Below are positions 17,410 through 27,240 of a DNA stretch of 64,000 bases, piece after piece. This DNA is from SR-FBR-E99 sp963732365 (GTDB taxonomy: Bacteria; Bacteroidota; Bacteroidia; Bacteroidales; VadinHA17). Within the stretch, counting starts at the first letter, position 1. Each line of letters begins with the position of its first letter. A program made the translations under genes and the position numbers. Location: assembly GCA_963732365.1 (NCBI GenBank), contig CAVSZC010000001.1, positions 248,001-312,000 on the forward strand, given 5' to 3'. The notes beneath the pieces were generated by a model. That model did no database searches. It worked only from the letters and a program-made list of their open reading frames with translations, and was not told the DNA's origin.

Positions 17410-18461
17410 CTTCCGTTCCCTTTTTCATAAGTTTCATGCATCCCCAGTCTCCTGAGAATATGATTTTTACGATCCATGATCAATATATCGGCGAGTAAAA
17501 GGATGAACACAATCACAGCCGGCACAAGGAACTGTTCATTGTACTCAGTGTACATCACGGCATTGATCTCTGTCTTTTTCATCCTGCCGATGTCATTGTA
17601 AATCTCATTCAATCCCAGGCTTGTGTTGTTTGCCCTCACATACCTCCCTCCTGTAATTGAGGCAATCTCCTGCAGAACTTTTTCATCAAGTTTCGTAATG
17701 ACGGTGTTGCCGTCCTGGTCTTTCAGGTATTCTGTTCTTCCTCCTGTGCTGAGAGGTATTGGTGACCCTGCAGGTGAACCGATTCCTATGGTATGAATAA
17801 CGACACCCTTATCAGCAGCTGCCCTTGCCGTGCCAATTGCATCATCCTCATGGTTTTCACCGTCGGTGATAATTATGAGTGCCTTGCTCTTGTCACTTGC
17901 AGGAGAGAATGATCTCATCCCGAGATCAATTGCAGTCCCTATTGCAGTGCCCTGCTTCGAAACCACATCCGGGCCTGCATTCTCAAGGAACATCTTTGCG
18001 GAGAGATAGTCATTGGTAACGGGTATCTGTGTATAAGCGTCACCGGCAAAGAGAATCAATCCGATCCTGTCTTCCCTGAGCTGGTCAACAAGCTGTGCTA
18101 TAGCCTGTTTAGCCCGTTCGAGCCTAGTGGGGGAGATATCTGATGCCAGCATAGAGTTACTCACATCGAGAGCAATAATCACTTCCACCCCCTCGCGCTT
18201 TACCTCTTCAAGTCTTGAACCGAACTGTGGTCTGGCTATCAGCACGACAGCAAATATAAGCGCCGTCACCCTGATGATGAACTTCAGGGTCAGTCTCAGG
18301 GGAGAGTAGTCAGGTGAGAGCCTTGCGACAAGCTCAGCTTCTCCGAAACGCTCCCTGGCCAGTCTCCTGAGCCTGTTGCCCAGGATCCATATGACAATGA
18401 GTGCCGGCACCAGAAGGAGCAGGTAAAGCATGTCAGGCTGTGCAAATCTGAATGTATCCAT
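17406..18461 (-). CDS. batB: BatB: VWA-domain membrane protein
   Basis: 351 residues. Helices lie at about 9-28 and 55-75, then a von Willebrand factor A domain whose MIDAS reads DVSNS (about residues 95-99), with the conserved TDGEN loop near 200. A C-terminal helix (FLVPAVIVFILLLADILIM) anchors it. The topology places the VWA domain outside the cytoplasm between helices. BatA and BatB are paralogous VWA proteins of the Bat system, activated presumably by the MoxR ATPase encoded upstream. It overlaps batC by 4 bases and follows batA by 7 bases. Confidence 0.9.
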   Translation of the reverse strand: MDTFRFAQPDMLYLLLLVPALIVIWILGNRLRRLARERFGEAELVARLSPDYSPLRLTLKFIIRVTALIFAVVLIARPQFGSRLEEVKREGVEVIIALDVSNSMLASDISPTRLERAKQAIAQLVDQLREDRIGLILFAGDAYTQIPVTNDYLSAKMFLENAGPDVVSKQGTAIGTAIDLGMRSFSPASDKSKALIIITDGENHEDDAIGTARAAADKGVVIHTIGIGSPAGSPIPLSTGGRTEYLKDQDGNTVITKLDEKVLQEIASITGGRYVRANNTSLGLNEIYNDIGRMKKTEINAVMYTEYNEQFLVPAVIVFILLLADILIMDRKNHILRRLGMHETYEKGNGR

Positions 18462-18468
18462 AGCTCCT

Positions 18469-19461
18469 CTATGACATGTTTTTCATTAAGAGATACCTGA
18501 TAATCAACTCGCAGGCAAGGATGATTGCTGCGGCCAGCGCCCATGGCATAAATACATCCTCCCGTTTGCTGTGTTCCCTGGTCTCTATCTTTGATTTCTC
18601 AAGTTTGTCAATCTCACCGTAGACCCTTTGCAGGCTGGTATTGTCAATAGCCCTGAAGTACATTCCTCCGGTCAGGTCAGCAATCTGCCCGAGAAGTTTC
18701 TCGTCAATCTCAACCTGCATCTTCTGGTACTGTATACCAAACGGGGTCTGCACAGGGTAGTCGGCATAACCCATGCTGCCGACACCGATAGTATATACTC
18801 TTATTCCAAATGTTCTGGCAATCTCTGCGGCTGTCATCGGGTCTATCGACCCCCTGTTGTTCACTCCGTCAGTAAGCAGGATGATTACCTTGCTGATGGC
18901 GTCTGAATCTTTAATCCTGTTTATGGCTGTTGCGAGTCCCACTCCGATAGCGGTACCGTCTTCGATGATGCCGCTTTTTACCTCCCTCAACAGGTTGACA
19001 AGCACGGCATGGTCGGTTGTCAGGGGGCACTGGGTGAAGCTCTCGCCGCTGAACACTGTCAGCCCTATGCGGTCATAAGGCCTGCTGCTGATGAATTCGG
19101 TAGCGACATTTTTTGATGCCTCGAGCCTGTCAGGACTGAAATCTCTTGCCAACATGCTTCCTGAGACATCAAGAGCCATGACAATATCAATCCCCTCAGT
19201 GGTGGAGCTCTGCCATCTGTCAACGCTCTGTGGCCGCGCAATCACAACAATAATGAGTGCAAGCACTGTGAGCCTCATTGCAAAGAGTATGTGGCGCAAA
19301 TAGTGGCGGAAGGTCCGGCGCTCTGAGGAGAAGAAACCTGCAGTTGAGAGTTTGAATGCTGCATGGGACCTCCCCTGCCGATACAGATACCAGGCAAGCA
19401 GGATCGGTACAGTAAGGCCGAACCAGAGAAACCATCCGTTCTCAAATACAATATTATGCAT
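18469..19461 (-). CDS. batA: BatA: VWA-domain membrane protein
   Basis: 330 residues, same layout as BatB: two N-terminal helices, a VWA domain with MIDAS DVSGS (about 92-96) and the TDGVNN loop, and a C-terminal helix (FMPWALAAAIILACELIIRYLL). An extended phrase YPVQTPFGIQYQKMQVEIDEKLL is typical of BatA. It binds divalent cations through the MIDAS and is thought to act in a complex with the other Bat proteins. The start overlaps the end of the preceding gene by 8 bases. Confidence 0.9.
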   Translation of the reverse strand: MHNIVFENGWFLWFGLTVPILLAWYLYRQGRSHAAFKLSTAGFFSSERRTFRHYLRHILFAMRLTVLALIIVVIARPQSVDRWQSSTTEGIDIVMALDVSGSMLARDFSPDRLEASKNVATEFISSRPYDRIGLTVFSGESFTQCPLTTDHAVLVNLLREVKSGIIEDGTAIGVGLATAINRIKDSDAISKVIILLTDGVNNRGSIDPMTAAEIARTFGIRVYTIGVGSMGYADYPVQTPFGIQYQKMQVEIDEKLLGQIADLTGGMYFRAIDNTSLQRVYGEIDKLEKSKIETREHSKREDVFMPWALAAAIILACELIIRYLLMKNMS

Positions 19462-20422
19462 TGCCTCCTCCTTTTGTATCTGCTGCTGCTTCTACCGTCA
19501 GGTCAGGTTCACGGGTGATCTCAACAAATTTTACGGCATCATTCAATGCTGTCCCGTGCATCTCACTTCCCGGCAAATACTTAGCAAATTTCACCATGTC
19601 AGACATTGAGAGCAGTTCCTTCACCAGTGACAGTTCATTATGCGCTAGTACCGCTGCTTTATGAAGCATCCTGACCGTTTCATCGGTTGTCAGCTCAGGA
19701 GACATAATGCCATACCGGTTGTCAATATACCTTCGCAGTATATCTGAGAGCCGCGAATAGTAATCCTTGATCTCCCCTTTCTGCCATAACTCCGCATCCC
19801 TTAGCAGGCTCAGCTCCCGTAATGCGATCACATGTGCAGGTTCGCGCGGCGGCTGAGGTTTCACAAACCTCTTCAGAGGATGTCTGGGCAGGAACCGGGC
19901 AAGCAGCCAGAGTAAAATTGTTGATACTAAGGCTATTATCAACCATGGCAAAACCTCCCTGAAAGTAACCGGAGCACCCCGGGGCGGGACGATATCAAAG
20001 ATTACGTCGGTAGTGTCAGCAGGGGTTACAGAAGGTCTCACGACATTAAGGAAGGAATAGTCTGAAAAGAATCTCTTCAGGCTGTCTCCGGAAATCACCT
20101 CGGCATAGAATGGAGGTATTTCATAACTTCCTGAATCAAATGATGTTATGAGATATCTGTCAGTTACCGTAAAATCTCCGCCAGGTGATACTACAGTATC
20201 CCTTACCGGTTTGCCGAGGATGAGTATCCTGCCTGCAAGAGTGTCGGTTGCTGAACTTAATGTAGCCTTTACTCCGGCAGGGATGATTGTTGATACTGTA
20301 AATCCTGTCTGGTCGCCGATAAGAATAGTGCTTGTATCGGGCAGAGACGTCACCCTGATCTCCTGTCCTTTTGCAAGGAGGAAGAGTAATAACAAGGTCA
20401 CAAGTAAATATGCTCTTTTCAT
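19454..20422 (-). CDS. Bat-operon membrane protein (DUF4381-like)
   Basis: 322 residues. A signal peptide (MKRAYLLVTLLLLFLLAKGQ) is followed by a beta-rich extracytoplasmic domain of about 140 residues resembling one BatD-type repeat (FTVSTIIPAGVKATLSS). A single helix lies at about 165-185 (LIIALVSTILLWLLARFLP), and a cytoplasmic helical domain (YSRLSDILRRYIDNRYGI) ends the chain. It is found between DUF58 and batA in Bacteroidota bat operons. The function is not known; the layout suggests an adaptor that joins the VWA proteins to the cytoplasmic DUF58/MoxR pair. Confidence 0.75.
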   Translation of the reverse strand: MKRAYLLVTLLLLFLLAKGQEIRVTSLPDTSTILIGDQTGFTVSTIIPAGVKATLSSATDTLAGRILILGKPVRDTVVSPGGDFTVTDRYLITSFDSGSYEIPPFYAEVISGDSLKRFFSDYSFLNVVRPSVTPADTTDVIFDIVPPRGAPVTFREVLPWLIIALVSTILLWLLARFLPRHPLKRFVKPQPPREPAHVIALRELSLLRDAELWQKGEIKDYYSRLSDILRRYIDNRYGIMSPELTTDETVRMLHKAAVLAHNELSLVKELLSMSDMVKFAKYLPGSEMHGTALNDAVKFVEITREPDLTVEAAADTKGGGNA

Positions 20423-20426
20423 ATTC

Positions 20427-21290
20427 TTACCTGTGTTTAAACAGAGAGATCAAAGGTTTGATGTAGTCTTCACCTGTACCTACGACAGCAACGTCAACCC
20501 CACAGTTCCTGAATGTTGTGCTTACTTTCTCCTCATGCTGTCTCCATCTGAGTGCATACTCATTCCTTACACCTGATGATGAAGTGTCTATCCAGCTTTC
20601 TTTTCCGGTCTCCGGGTCGTTGATACGGATAAAGCCGACATCGGGTATCTCTTTTTCGCGCCTGTCGTTTATTTTTAGTGCCACGATGTCATGTTTGCCT
20701 GAGGCGATGCGCAGAGCCTCTTCGAACGGCGGAGCCATAAAATCAGAGAGGATGAACGCCGTGCAGCGCTTTCGCAGCACATTCGTCAGGAACCTGAGCG
20801 GCTCTGACAGCGAGGTGCCTGATGACTGAGGCTCAAAGCTCAGCATCTCACGTATAATCCTGAGCATGTGTGCCCGCCCTTTCTTGGGCGGGATATATTT
20901 TTCCACCCTGTCGGAGAAGAGCATAAGCCCCACTTTGTCGTTATTTACGATTACCGAATATGAAAGAACAGCGGCAATCTCAGTCATTACCTCGCGTTTG
21001 GTAGCGGCAACCGTACCGAAGTCACCTGAGCGGCTTACGTCAACGAGAAGCATGACAGTCAGTTCGCGTTCCTCTTCGAAGACCTTGACATACGGATGTC
21101 CGAAGCGGGCTGTGACATTCCAGTCAATGCTGCGTATCTCGTCACCGAATTGGTACTCTCGCACCTCGCTGAAGGCCATACCTCTTCCGCGAAAGGCACT
21201 GTGATACTGCCCTGCAAAGATCTGTCGTGTAAGGCCCCGCGACCTTATCTCGATCTTTCTTACCTTCTTAAGCAGTTCTGTCGTCTCCAC
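20427..21290 (-). CDS. DUF58-domain protein
   Basis: 287 residues, GTG start at 21290. The DUF58 core is clear: GRGMAFSEVREYQFGDEIRSIDWN (split about residues 35-58) followed by ARFGHPYVKVFEEER, and a degenerate VWA-like domain starting LLVDVSRSGDFG. There is no membrane segment, so it is probably cytoplasmic and membrane-associated. DUF58 proteins almost always accompany MoxR AAA+ ATPases, as here, and may link the ATPase to the VWA targets. The start lies 23 bases inside the end of the preceding small gene. Confidence 0.9.
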   Translation of the reverse strand: METTELLKKVRKIEIRSRGLTRQIFAGQYHSAFRGRGMAFSEVREYQFGDEIRSIDWNVTARFGHPYVKVFEEERELTVMLLVDVSRSGDFGTVAATKREVMTEIAAVLSYSVIVNNDKVGLMLFSDRVEKYIPPKKGRAHMLRIIREMLSFEPQSSGTSLSEPLRFLTNVLRKRCTAFILSDFMAPPFEEALRIASGKHDIVALKINDRREKEIPDVGFIRINDPETGKESWIDTSSSGVRNEYALRWRQHEEKVSTTFRNCGVDVAVVGTGEDYIKPLISLFKHR

Positions 21291-21708
21291 TCCTATCCTT
21301 ATGTTGTGCCACCTTATATGTTACAGTGAAAAACCAATTCTCATCCTTCAGGTCAATATCTATGATTTTGCCACGTGACCTGTAGACCCAGCTGTCAGTT
21401 CCCTCACTCTTATGCAGTCTGTTGAGCTCGCCTCTTTTTTCTTCGATATTGCTTTTTTCGTACGTGATCCTGACACCGTTGCAGATACCCTTTTCATCAA
21501 GGAAAATAAGCCACGTTTCTCCCTCTTCTCCCGAGGTATACTTAAGATACCTGTATATATCGTTCTTAACCTTGTCGTTAATAATCAAAGCCGGTCTCTC
21601 ATCTGCCATAAGGACTTTTATTCTCGGTTCGTTAAGACCGATGAGGTCCTGCGCGCCGGCAGCACTGAACATAAAGAGAGCAAGCAATATGAGAATCGAT
21701 CTGCACAT
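21268..21708 (-). CDS. Small secreted protein inside the bat operon, unknown
   Basis: 146 residues with an N-terminal signal peptide (CRSILILLALFMFSAAGAQ) and a mixed alpha/beta body (KVLMADERPALIINDKVKN, WLIFLDEKGICNGVRITYE). I do not recognise a domain. It starts 5 bases after moxR and ends 23 bases inside the DUF58 gene, so it is certainly co-transcribed and probably translationally coupled. An extra secreted gene between moxR and DUF58 is not part of the commonly described bat set. Confidence 0.7.
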   Translation of the reverse strand: MCRSILILLALFMFSAAGAQDLIGLNEPRIKVLMADERPALIINDKVKNDIYRYLKYTSGEEGETWLIFLDEKGICNGVRITYEKSNIEEKRGELNRLHKSEGTDSWVYRSRGKIIDIDLKDENWFFTVTYKVAQHKDRSGDDRTA

Positions 21709-21713
21709 TATGG

Positions 21714-22709
<996 letters not shown>

Positions 22710-22799
22710 ATTATTATGTGTTATTTCTGCATTGCGAAAAGCATGCGCAAAGATCACCTCTGATATCGAAAAAAGGTGTTAAATGTTGTTAAAGAAGTG

Positions 22800-23963
22800 T
22801 TAAAGCGTCTTCCCGAACTCACAATGCCTGAAGAGTCTGACCATGATAATGAGAACAAGTGGAATAAGTGCAGGATTAATGCCCTGTCCTGCAATCAGGG
22901 AGGCAGGGATCCAAAGCACTGACATTGAAAGTGCAATCCTGCTCAGGTAAACCGCTTTCCGCTGCATCAGAATATAAACAAGCAGAACAGGGATGAGCGG
23001 ATTTATCCCCAGTATCATCAGATTGAAGTGAAGTGCATCGTGCTCCGAGAGGAAATTGGTGAAAACAAGTATGACAGCGATGAATGAATAGACAATATAC
23101 AGAATGATATCGGTAAATCTGCCCAGCAAGGGCCAGCCCAGCACAAACGTGACCATGATTACGAAGAGAAGTATAGCATAGAATACTATCTGCGGCATTA
23201 ATGTTCTTAGCTTCCTGAAAGGTGATGCCGGGAAATCGGCAACTGTCATTACATCTCCCAGCAGCGGTTCACTGATACCGTCATGTATAATTGAAGAAGA
23301 AGCAAGGTTCTCTTTAAGGAAGAGTGGCAGGAACATCTCATCGGCAGTGGTGGCTTTACGGTCAGCCTGCAGTCCCAGAAGCATATCTGCCCCGAAGTCG
23401 AGCCACGGCAGCACCTTCTGAAGCGGGTCTATCAGCTCCCTGAAGCTCAGCCTCTCCCTTCTCTCCTTCACCGGAAAGATCACGGTATCTGTTGCGGAGG
23501 CTGCCAGTATGTCGCGGACACGCGTGGCACAGTTGTCAAAGAAAAAATCGTATCTGTATTTAATATTTTCAGGCTTCAGGTTCTCATTTATGAGTACAAA
23601 GAGCCTTTCCTTTTCTGCAGAGGTAAGATTTACCTGCTGTGACCATACTGATCTTCCTTCAGATATGTACTCATTCACAAACCGTTCGTAGCTGTATGCC
23701 CCCAGCATATAGTCAAGCCTGCCCTTTGCAAAGCGGTAGGTGAAGTTGGGCGTCGAGAAGTCGAATATGCCCCAGTTGTATGCCATGTCAAACTCCTGCC
23801 CGCGGATAACGATACGGAGTGCCGTATGGCCATAAATGGAGTAACTTTCCGTTCCCGGAGCACATGTTATAAGGTAGACATCAGTGCTGTCGGCGATTAC
23901 CCTGCTGTGAGACTGACCGGAAAGAAGGATTACTGCTGCGAGTACAAATATGATCCTTTTCAT
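22800..23963 (-). CDS. DUF4105 (Lnb-like N-terminal domain) multi-helix membrane protein
   Basis: 387 residues from the ATG at 23963; the frame is open to 24209, but the extra 82 residues are not signal-like and would run antisense across the start of the corrinoid gene. A signal peptide (about 1-20) leads into a periplasmic domain with YGHTALRI (H46) and FFDNCATRVRD (C145). These fit the His and Cys of DUF4105, the domain found in Gram-positive lipoprotein N-acyltransferase Lnb. Five hydrophobic helices follow from about residue 245. The family is widespread in Bacteroidota with no assigned role; an acyl-transfer or peptidase-like thiol activity is an inference. Confidence 0.78.
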   Translation of the reverse strand: MKRIIFVLAAVILLSGQSHSRVIADSTDVYLITCAPGTESYSIYGHTALRIVIRGQEFDMAYNWGIFDFSTPNFTYRFAKGRLDYMLGAYSYERFVNEYISEGRSVWSQQVNLTSAEKERLFVLINENLKPENIKYRYDFFFDNCATRVRDILAASATDTVIFPVKERRERLSFRELIDPLQKVLPWLDFGADMLLGLQADRKATTADEMFLPLFLKENLASSSIIHDGISEPLLGDVMTVADFPASPFRKLRTLMPQIVFYAILLFVIMVTFVLGWPLLGRFTDIILYIVYSFIAVILVFTNFLSEHDALHFNLMILGINPLIPVLLVYILMQRKAVYLSRIALSMSVLWIPASLIAGQGINPALIPLVLIIMVRLFRHCEFGKTL

Positions 23964-24074
23964 ACCACTGTTTTGTGTCGTAAACGTAGCCAAAATTTCA
24001 AGACAGTGTATGGGAATTATATGGATAGCCTCAAATCTGTTTAATTTGGAGTAGCTACTTTGAGTTCCATGAAA

Positions 24075-24082
24075 TATCTTTG
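24075..24082 (+). promoter_or_regulatory. Putative -7 box for the corrinoid methyl-transfer operon
   Basis: TATCTTTG matches TAnnTTTG and ends 27 bases before the ATG at 24110. The nearest TTG (24046-24048) is 26 bases upstream, longer than the usual 19-20, so the assignment is tentative. Confidence 0.35.
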
Positions 24083-24109
24083 AAGGAATAAAGGAAGCCT
24101 GAATCAAAC

Positions 24110-24781
24110 ATGGAGGATTTTTTAGAAAAGCTGCATAACGCTGTTGAACTTGGCAAGGTGGACAGGAAGTCACCCTACCCGCCACAGATGAGAGACCACG
24201 ACGGTGCATATGAGATTACTGCAATGGCTCTTGATGCCGGACTTGGGCCACAGCAAATACTTGAGGAAGCTCTAATACCGGCAATGGCAAAAGTGGGGAA
24301 GAAGTTTTCCGACAGACAGATATTTGTTCCCCAGATGCTTCTCTCTGCAAAAGCCATGGGAGCATCAATGGTCTTGTTGAAGCCATTTTTCGCATCAGGG
24401 GCGTTAAGGTCGAATGGGACCTTCATCATTGGCACTGTCAGGGGCGATCTGCATGACATAGGAAAGAACCTCGTGTCAATGATGGTCGAAGGAGGAGGCT
24501 GGCAGGTTGTCGACCTTGGCGTTGATGCAGGATCGGACCGTTTTATTGAGACTCTTGAAAAGCATCCCGGCGCTGTCATAGGATTGTCAGCCCTGTTGAC
24601 CACCACCATGGAGAACATGAAACAGACGGTTGAAGACATCAGGGCGGTTTCACCTTCGACCAGGATACTCATTGGAGGCGCGCCTGTAACACAGGATTTC
24701 TGTGACAGGATAGGTGCAGATTTTTATTCCCCAAACGGGCAGGAGGCAGTGAATTATCTGAAAACCCTTGCCGGAAACTGA
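24110..24781 (+). CDS. Corrinoid (B12-binding) methyl-carrier protein
   Basis: 223 residues. An N-terminal helical cap domain (about 1-95) precedes a B12-binding Rossmann domain with the base-off motif D113-L-H115-D-I-G118, where H115 is the lower cobalt ligand; IGLSALLTTTMENM and LIGGAPVTQDFCDRIGADFY are the other conserved loops. This is the MtbC/MttC/MtmC-type protein that carries a methyl group on cobalt between two methyltransferases. It is cytoplasmic. The next two genes handle methyl-tetrahydrofolate, so the acceptor is probably folate. No partner methyltransferase for a methylated donor (MttB, MtaB) lies next to it. Confidence 0.9.
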   Translation: MEDFLEKLHNAVELGKVDRKSPYPPQMRDHDGAYEITAMALDAGLGPQQILEEALIPAMAKVGKKFSDRQIFVPQMLLSAKAMGASMVLLKPFFASGALRSNGTFIIGTVRGDLHDIGKNLVSMMVEGGGWQVVDLGVDAGSDRFIETLEKHPGAVIGLSALLTTTMENMKQTVEDIRAVSPSTRILIGGAPVTQDFCDRIGADFYSPNGQEAVNYLKTLAGN

Positions 24782-24785
24782 AGCT

Positions 24786-25634
24786 ATGAAGACGGTATTA
24801 TCAGGGAGCTATGCAGAAGTCATCATTGACACCGAAGGACCGGTGAGGATAATTGGCGAGAGCATCAACCCCACCAGGAGAAAGAAGCTTATCAGCACAC
24901 TGCAGGCGGGTAGTTTTGACTATGTCCTTCAGCTCGCAGCCTCACAGATTGCCTCCGGTGCAGAGATTCTCGATGTCAATGTGGGATATCCGGGGGTTGA
25001 TGATGTGAAATTGCTTCCGGAGACTGTCAGGGCGCTGCAGGACAAATTCGATATTCCGTTATGCCTCGATTCACCCAACCCCCGCGCCATTGAGGCTGCG
25101 CTGCGTGCAGCAAAAGGGAAGTGCATCATCAACTCAGTCAACGGTGAAGAACGCTCTCTCAGGGCAATTCTTCCAATTGCCAGGGAATATGGTTCGGCTG
25201 TTATAGCTCTGGTAATGGATGATGACGGCATCACACATGACCCGGAGAAAAGGCTGGCAATTGCTGAAAAGATCGTCGCGAGGGCAATAAAAGAGGGTAT
25301 CAGGGAAGAAGATGTGATCATTGACCCCCTTGCAATGGCAGTAAGTGCTGACCAGGATGCCTGTCTCGTCACCCTGGAGACCATCAGGCTGGTGAGGCAG
25401 AAACTGGGGCTGAATATTACCATGGGGGCAAGCAATATTTCATTCGGTCTGCCGTACAGGGAGGCACTCAATGCTGCATTTACAACGCTGGCTATATATA
25501 ACGGACTAACCTGTCCGATAGCGAATCCTGAACATATCACAATATCTCTGCTCGCCACCGACCTTGTCCTGGGGAGAGACCCGTGGGCTATCCGTTTTGT
25601 AGAAAATTATCAGAACACTCTTAAATCCTTATAA
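24786..25634 (+). CDS. Pterin-binding methyltransferase (methyl-THF:corrinoid protein type)
   Basis: 282 residues from the ATG at 24786; an in-frame TTG at 24768 is inside the preceding gene. The TIM-barrel pterin-binding domain is recognisable: RIIGESINPTRRKK near the start, ASGAEILDVNVGYPG (about 55-70), CLDSPNP and NSVNGEE strands, and TMGASNISFGLPYRE near residue 215. These resemble AcsE/MtrH-like enzymes that move a methyl group between tetrahydrofolate and a corrinoid protein, here the product of the gene 4 bases upstream. Dihydropteroate synthase has the same fold, but the GESINPT and GASN motifs favour the methyltransferase. Confidence 0.9.
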   Translation: MKTVLSGSYAEVIIDTEGPVRIIGESINPTRRKKLISTLQAGSFDYVLQLAASQIASGAEILDVNVGYPGVDDVKLLPETVRALQDKFDIPLCLDSPNPRAIEAALRAAKGKCIINSVNGEERSLRAILPIAREYGSAVIALVMDDDGITHDPEKRLAIAEKIVARAIKEGIREEDVIIDPLAMAVSADQDACLVTLETIRLVRQKLGLNITMGASNISFGLPYREALNAAFTTLAIYNGLTCPIANPEHITISLLATDLVLGRDPWAIRFVENYQNTLKSL

Positions 25635-25662
25635 ATCAAAGTATAATTCCATTGCACCGCTT

Positions 25663-27120
25663 ATGTCAGCAATAAAACCATCAGTGAGGTGGCAGCCTGC
25701 ATTTTATCCTTTCAGGAAGGAACGGGCAGCGAGAAGATTACTGGCCAGGACAGAGCTCCTGATCAAGGGACCACTCTTCGGATGCCGTATGTGCGGTAAC
25801 TGCCTGTTACAGGAGACTGCCTTCATCTGTCCGATGGAGTGCCCCAAGGGGATGAGAAACGGCCCTTGCGGAGGCACCACACCTGAACTGAGATGTTACA
25901 TCGACGAAACCCGTCCCTGCATCTGGAACCGGATATACCGGAGGGCAGAGAAGCTTGGCAGGGAGGAGATGCTGTTGGAAGTTCTTCCTCCTCTCGACTG
26001 GCAAAAAGCCGGTACTGAAACATGGGGTGAGGTTGTCAGCCATATCCGCAAGACAGGGACGATGACCTTCCTTGGTGCAATGTTCTCGAAAGACCGGGAA
26101 AAGAAAGAGAAGGTATGGGACGGGGTATTTAAAACTATACGTCAGCCTGCGTGGTGGCAGGGTGATGCTGACTATCATGCCCCCCTGTATGATGAGCCGG
26201 TCTCGGAACTTGAGAGAGAGTTCCGGAGCGGAAGATTTGTCATAGCAACAGAAGTCACTCCTCCGCTCAGCGCTGACAGTGAAAAACTGATGAGCGACAT
26301 TGAGCTCGTTAAGCCCTTTGTGACAGCCATAAACTTTACCGATTCCTCTTCTGCGAGGCCAAGAATGTCAAGCATCGCCTGCAGCAAGGTAGCTGTTGAG
26401 TGCAAGGCTGAACCGGTGTTTCAGATCTCCGCCCGTGACACTACCCGTACAGGCCTGCAGGCCGACGCTATCGGACTTAACGCCCTGGGTATATATAATG
26501 TCCTTTGTCTCACAGGTGACAGTTCAAAGGTAGGTCCTGCACCGATGAGCAACATGAACATGCTTGATATAGATTCAATACAGATGTTGTGGATACTGAG
26601 GCGGATGCGTGACGAGGGGATATACCTCGACGGGCGGAAGATGAAGAAGCCTCCGAAGCTGTTTCTCGGTGCAGCCACCTCACCGTTTGCCTCAGAGCCT
26701 AACCTGCAGGCACTGAGAGATCATAAGAAAATCAATGCCGGAGCACAGTTTATGCAGACAAACCTTATTTTTGAACCTGAGAGGCTTGACCCATGGCTGG
26801 AGGCGCTCGACAGGAGAAACATCCTCGGCAAGGTGTACATCCTGATCGGAATTGCTCCCCTTAAGAGCTATAAGGTGGCCGAGTATCTTCATACAAAGGT
26901 ACCGGGAGTCACCATACCTTCCAGGATTCTTGAGAGGATGAAACGGGCAGGAGAAGCGGCGCCTGAGGAGGGTTTCCGGATTGCCCTCGAGCTGACAGAT
27001 GCAATAAAAAAGAAACAGGGTATAAACGGCATGCATATAATGTCGCTTGGGTGGGAAGCCATAGTTCCAAGGATCATAGCAGAATCAGGACTCCCGGTGA
27101 AACAGCACACGGCTTTGTGA
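25663..27120 (+). CDS. MetV-MetF fusion: cysteine-rich domain plus methylene-THF reductase
   Basis: 485 residues. Residues 1-115 contain a cysteine-rich module (GCRMCGNCLLQ, ICPMECPKGMRNGPCGG, RPCIW) matching the MTHFR C-terminal/MetV family, which is partner to MetF in acetogens. From about residue 180 comes the MetF flavin barrel (FVIATEVTPPLSAD, VTAINFTDSS, GIYNVLCLTGD, GAQFMQTNLIF). It would interconvert methylene- and methyl-tetrahydrofolate, with the cysteine module probably passing electrons. In acetogens the two are usually separate genes; here one chain. It follows the methyltransferase by 28 bases. The active direction (oxidising methyl groups, or methyl synthesis) cannot be told. 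Confidence 0.87.
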   Translation: MSAIKPSVRWQPAFYPFRKERAARRLLARTELLIKGPLFGCRMCGNCLLQETAFICPMECPKGMRNGPCGGTTPELRCYIDETRPCIWNRIYRRAEKLGREEMLLEVLPPLDWQKAGTETWGEVVSHIRKTGTMTFLGAMFSKDREKKEKVWDGVFKTIRQPAWWQGDADYHAPLYDEPVSELEREFRSGRFVIATEVTPPLSADSEKLMSDIELVKPFVTAINFTDSSSARPRMSSIACSKVAVECKAEPVFQISARDTTRTGLQADAIGLNALGIYNVLCLTGDSSKVGPAPMSNMNMLDIDSIQMLWILRRMRDEGIYLDGRKMKKPPKLFLGAATSPFASEPNLQALRDHKKINAGAQFMQTNLIFEPERLDPWLEALDRRNILGKVYILIGIAPLKSYKVAEYLHTKVPGVTIPSRILERMKRAGEAAPEEGFRIALELTDAIKKKQGINGMHIMSLGWEAIVPRIIAESGLPVKQHTAL

Positions 27121-27183
27121 TTGGTGCAGAAATATTATCCGATGGCGGCGGCAGGATCAGAAGATGGATGCAGGCGTCAGGGT

Positions 27184-27212
27184 AAAAAAAAGTCCCACCG
27201 GATGGCGGGACT
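27184..27212 (-). terminator. Rho-independent terminator of the cold-shock gene
   Basis: On the minus strand AGTCCCGCC-ATCC-GGTGGGACT forms a 9-bp stem (one G-U pair) with a 4-base loop (27191-27212), followed by an uninterrupted run of Us (27184-27190). It lies 28 bases past the cold-shock stop. Confidence 0.85.
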
Positions 27213-27240
27213 CAGGTCATTAATTGCTGTATGTTGTTAA

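Noticed and set aside
23964..24209. 82-residue extension of the DUF4105 protein
   Set aside because: It runs through the divergent promoter region and the start of the corrinoid gene; the signal peptide starts at 23963.
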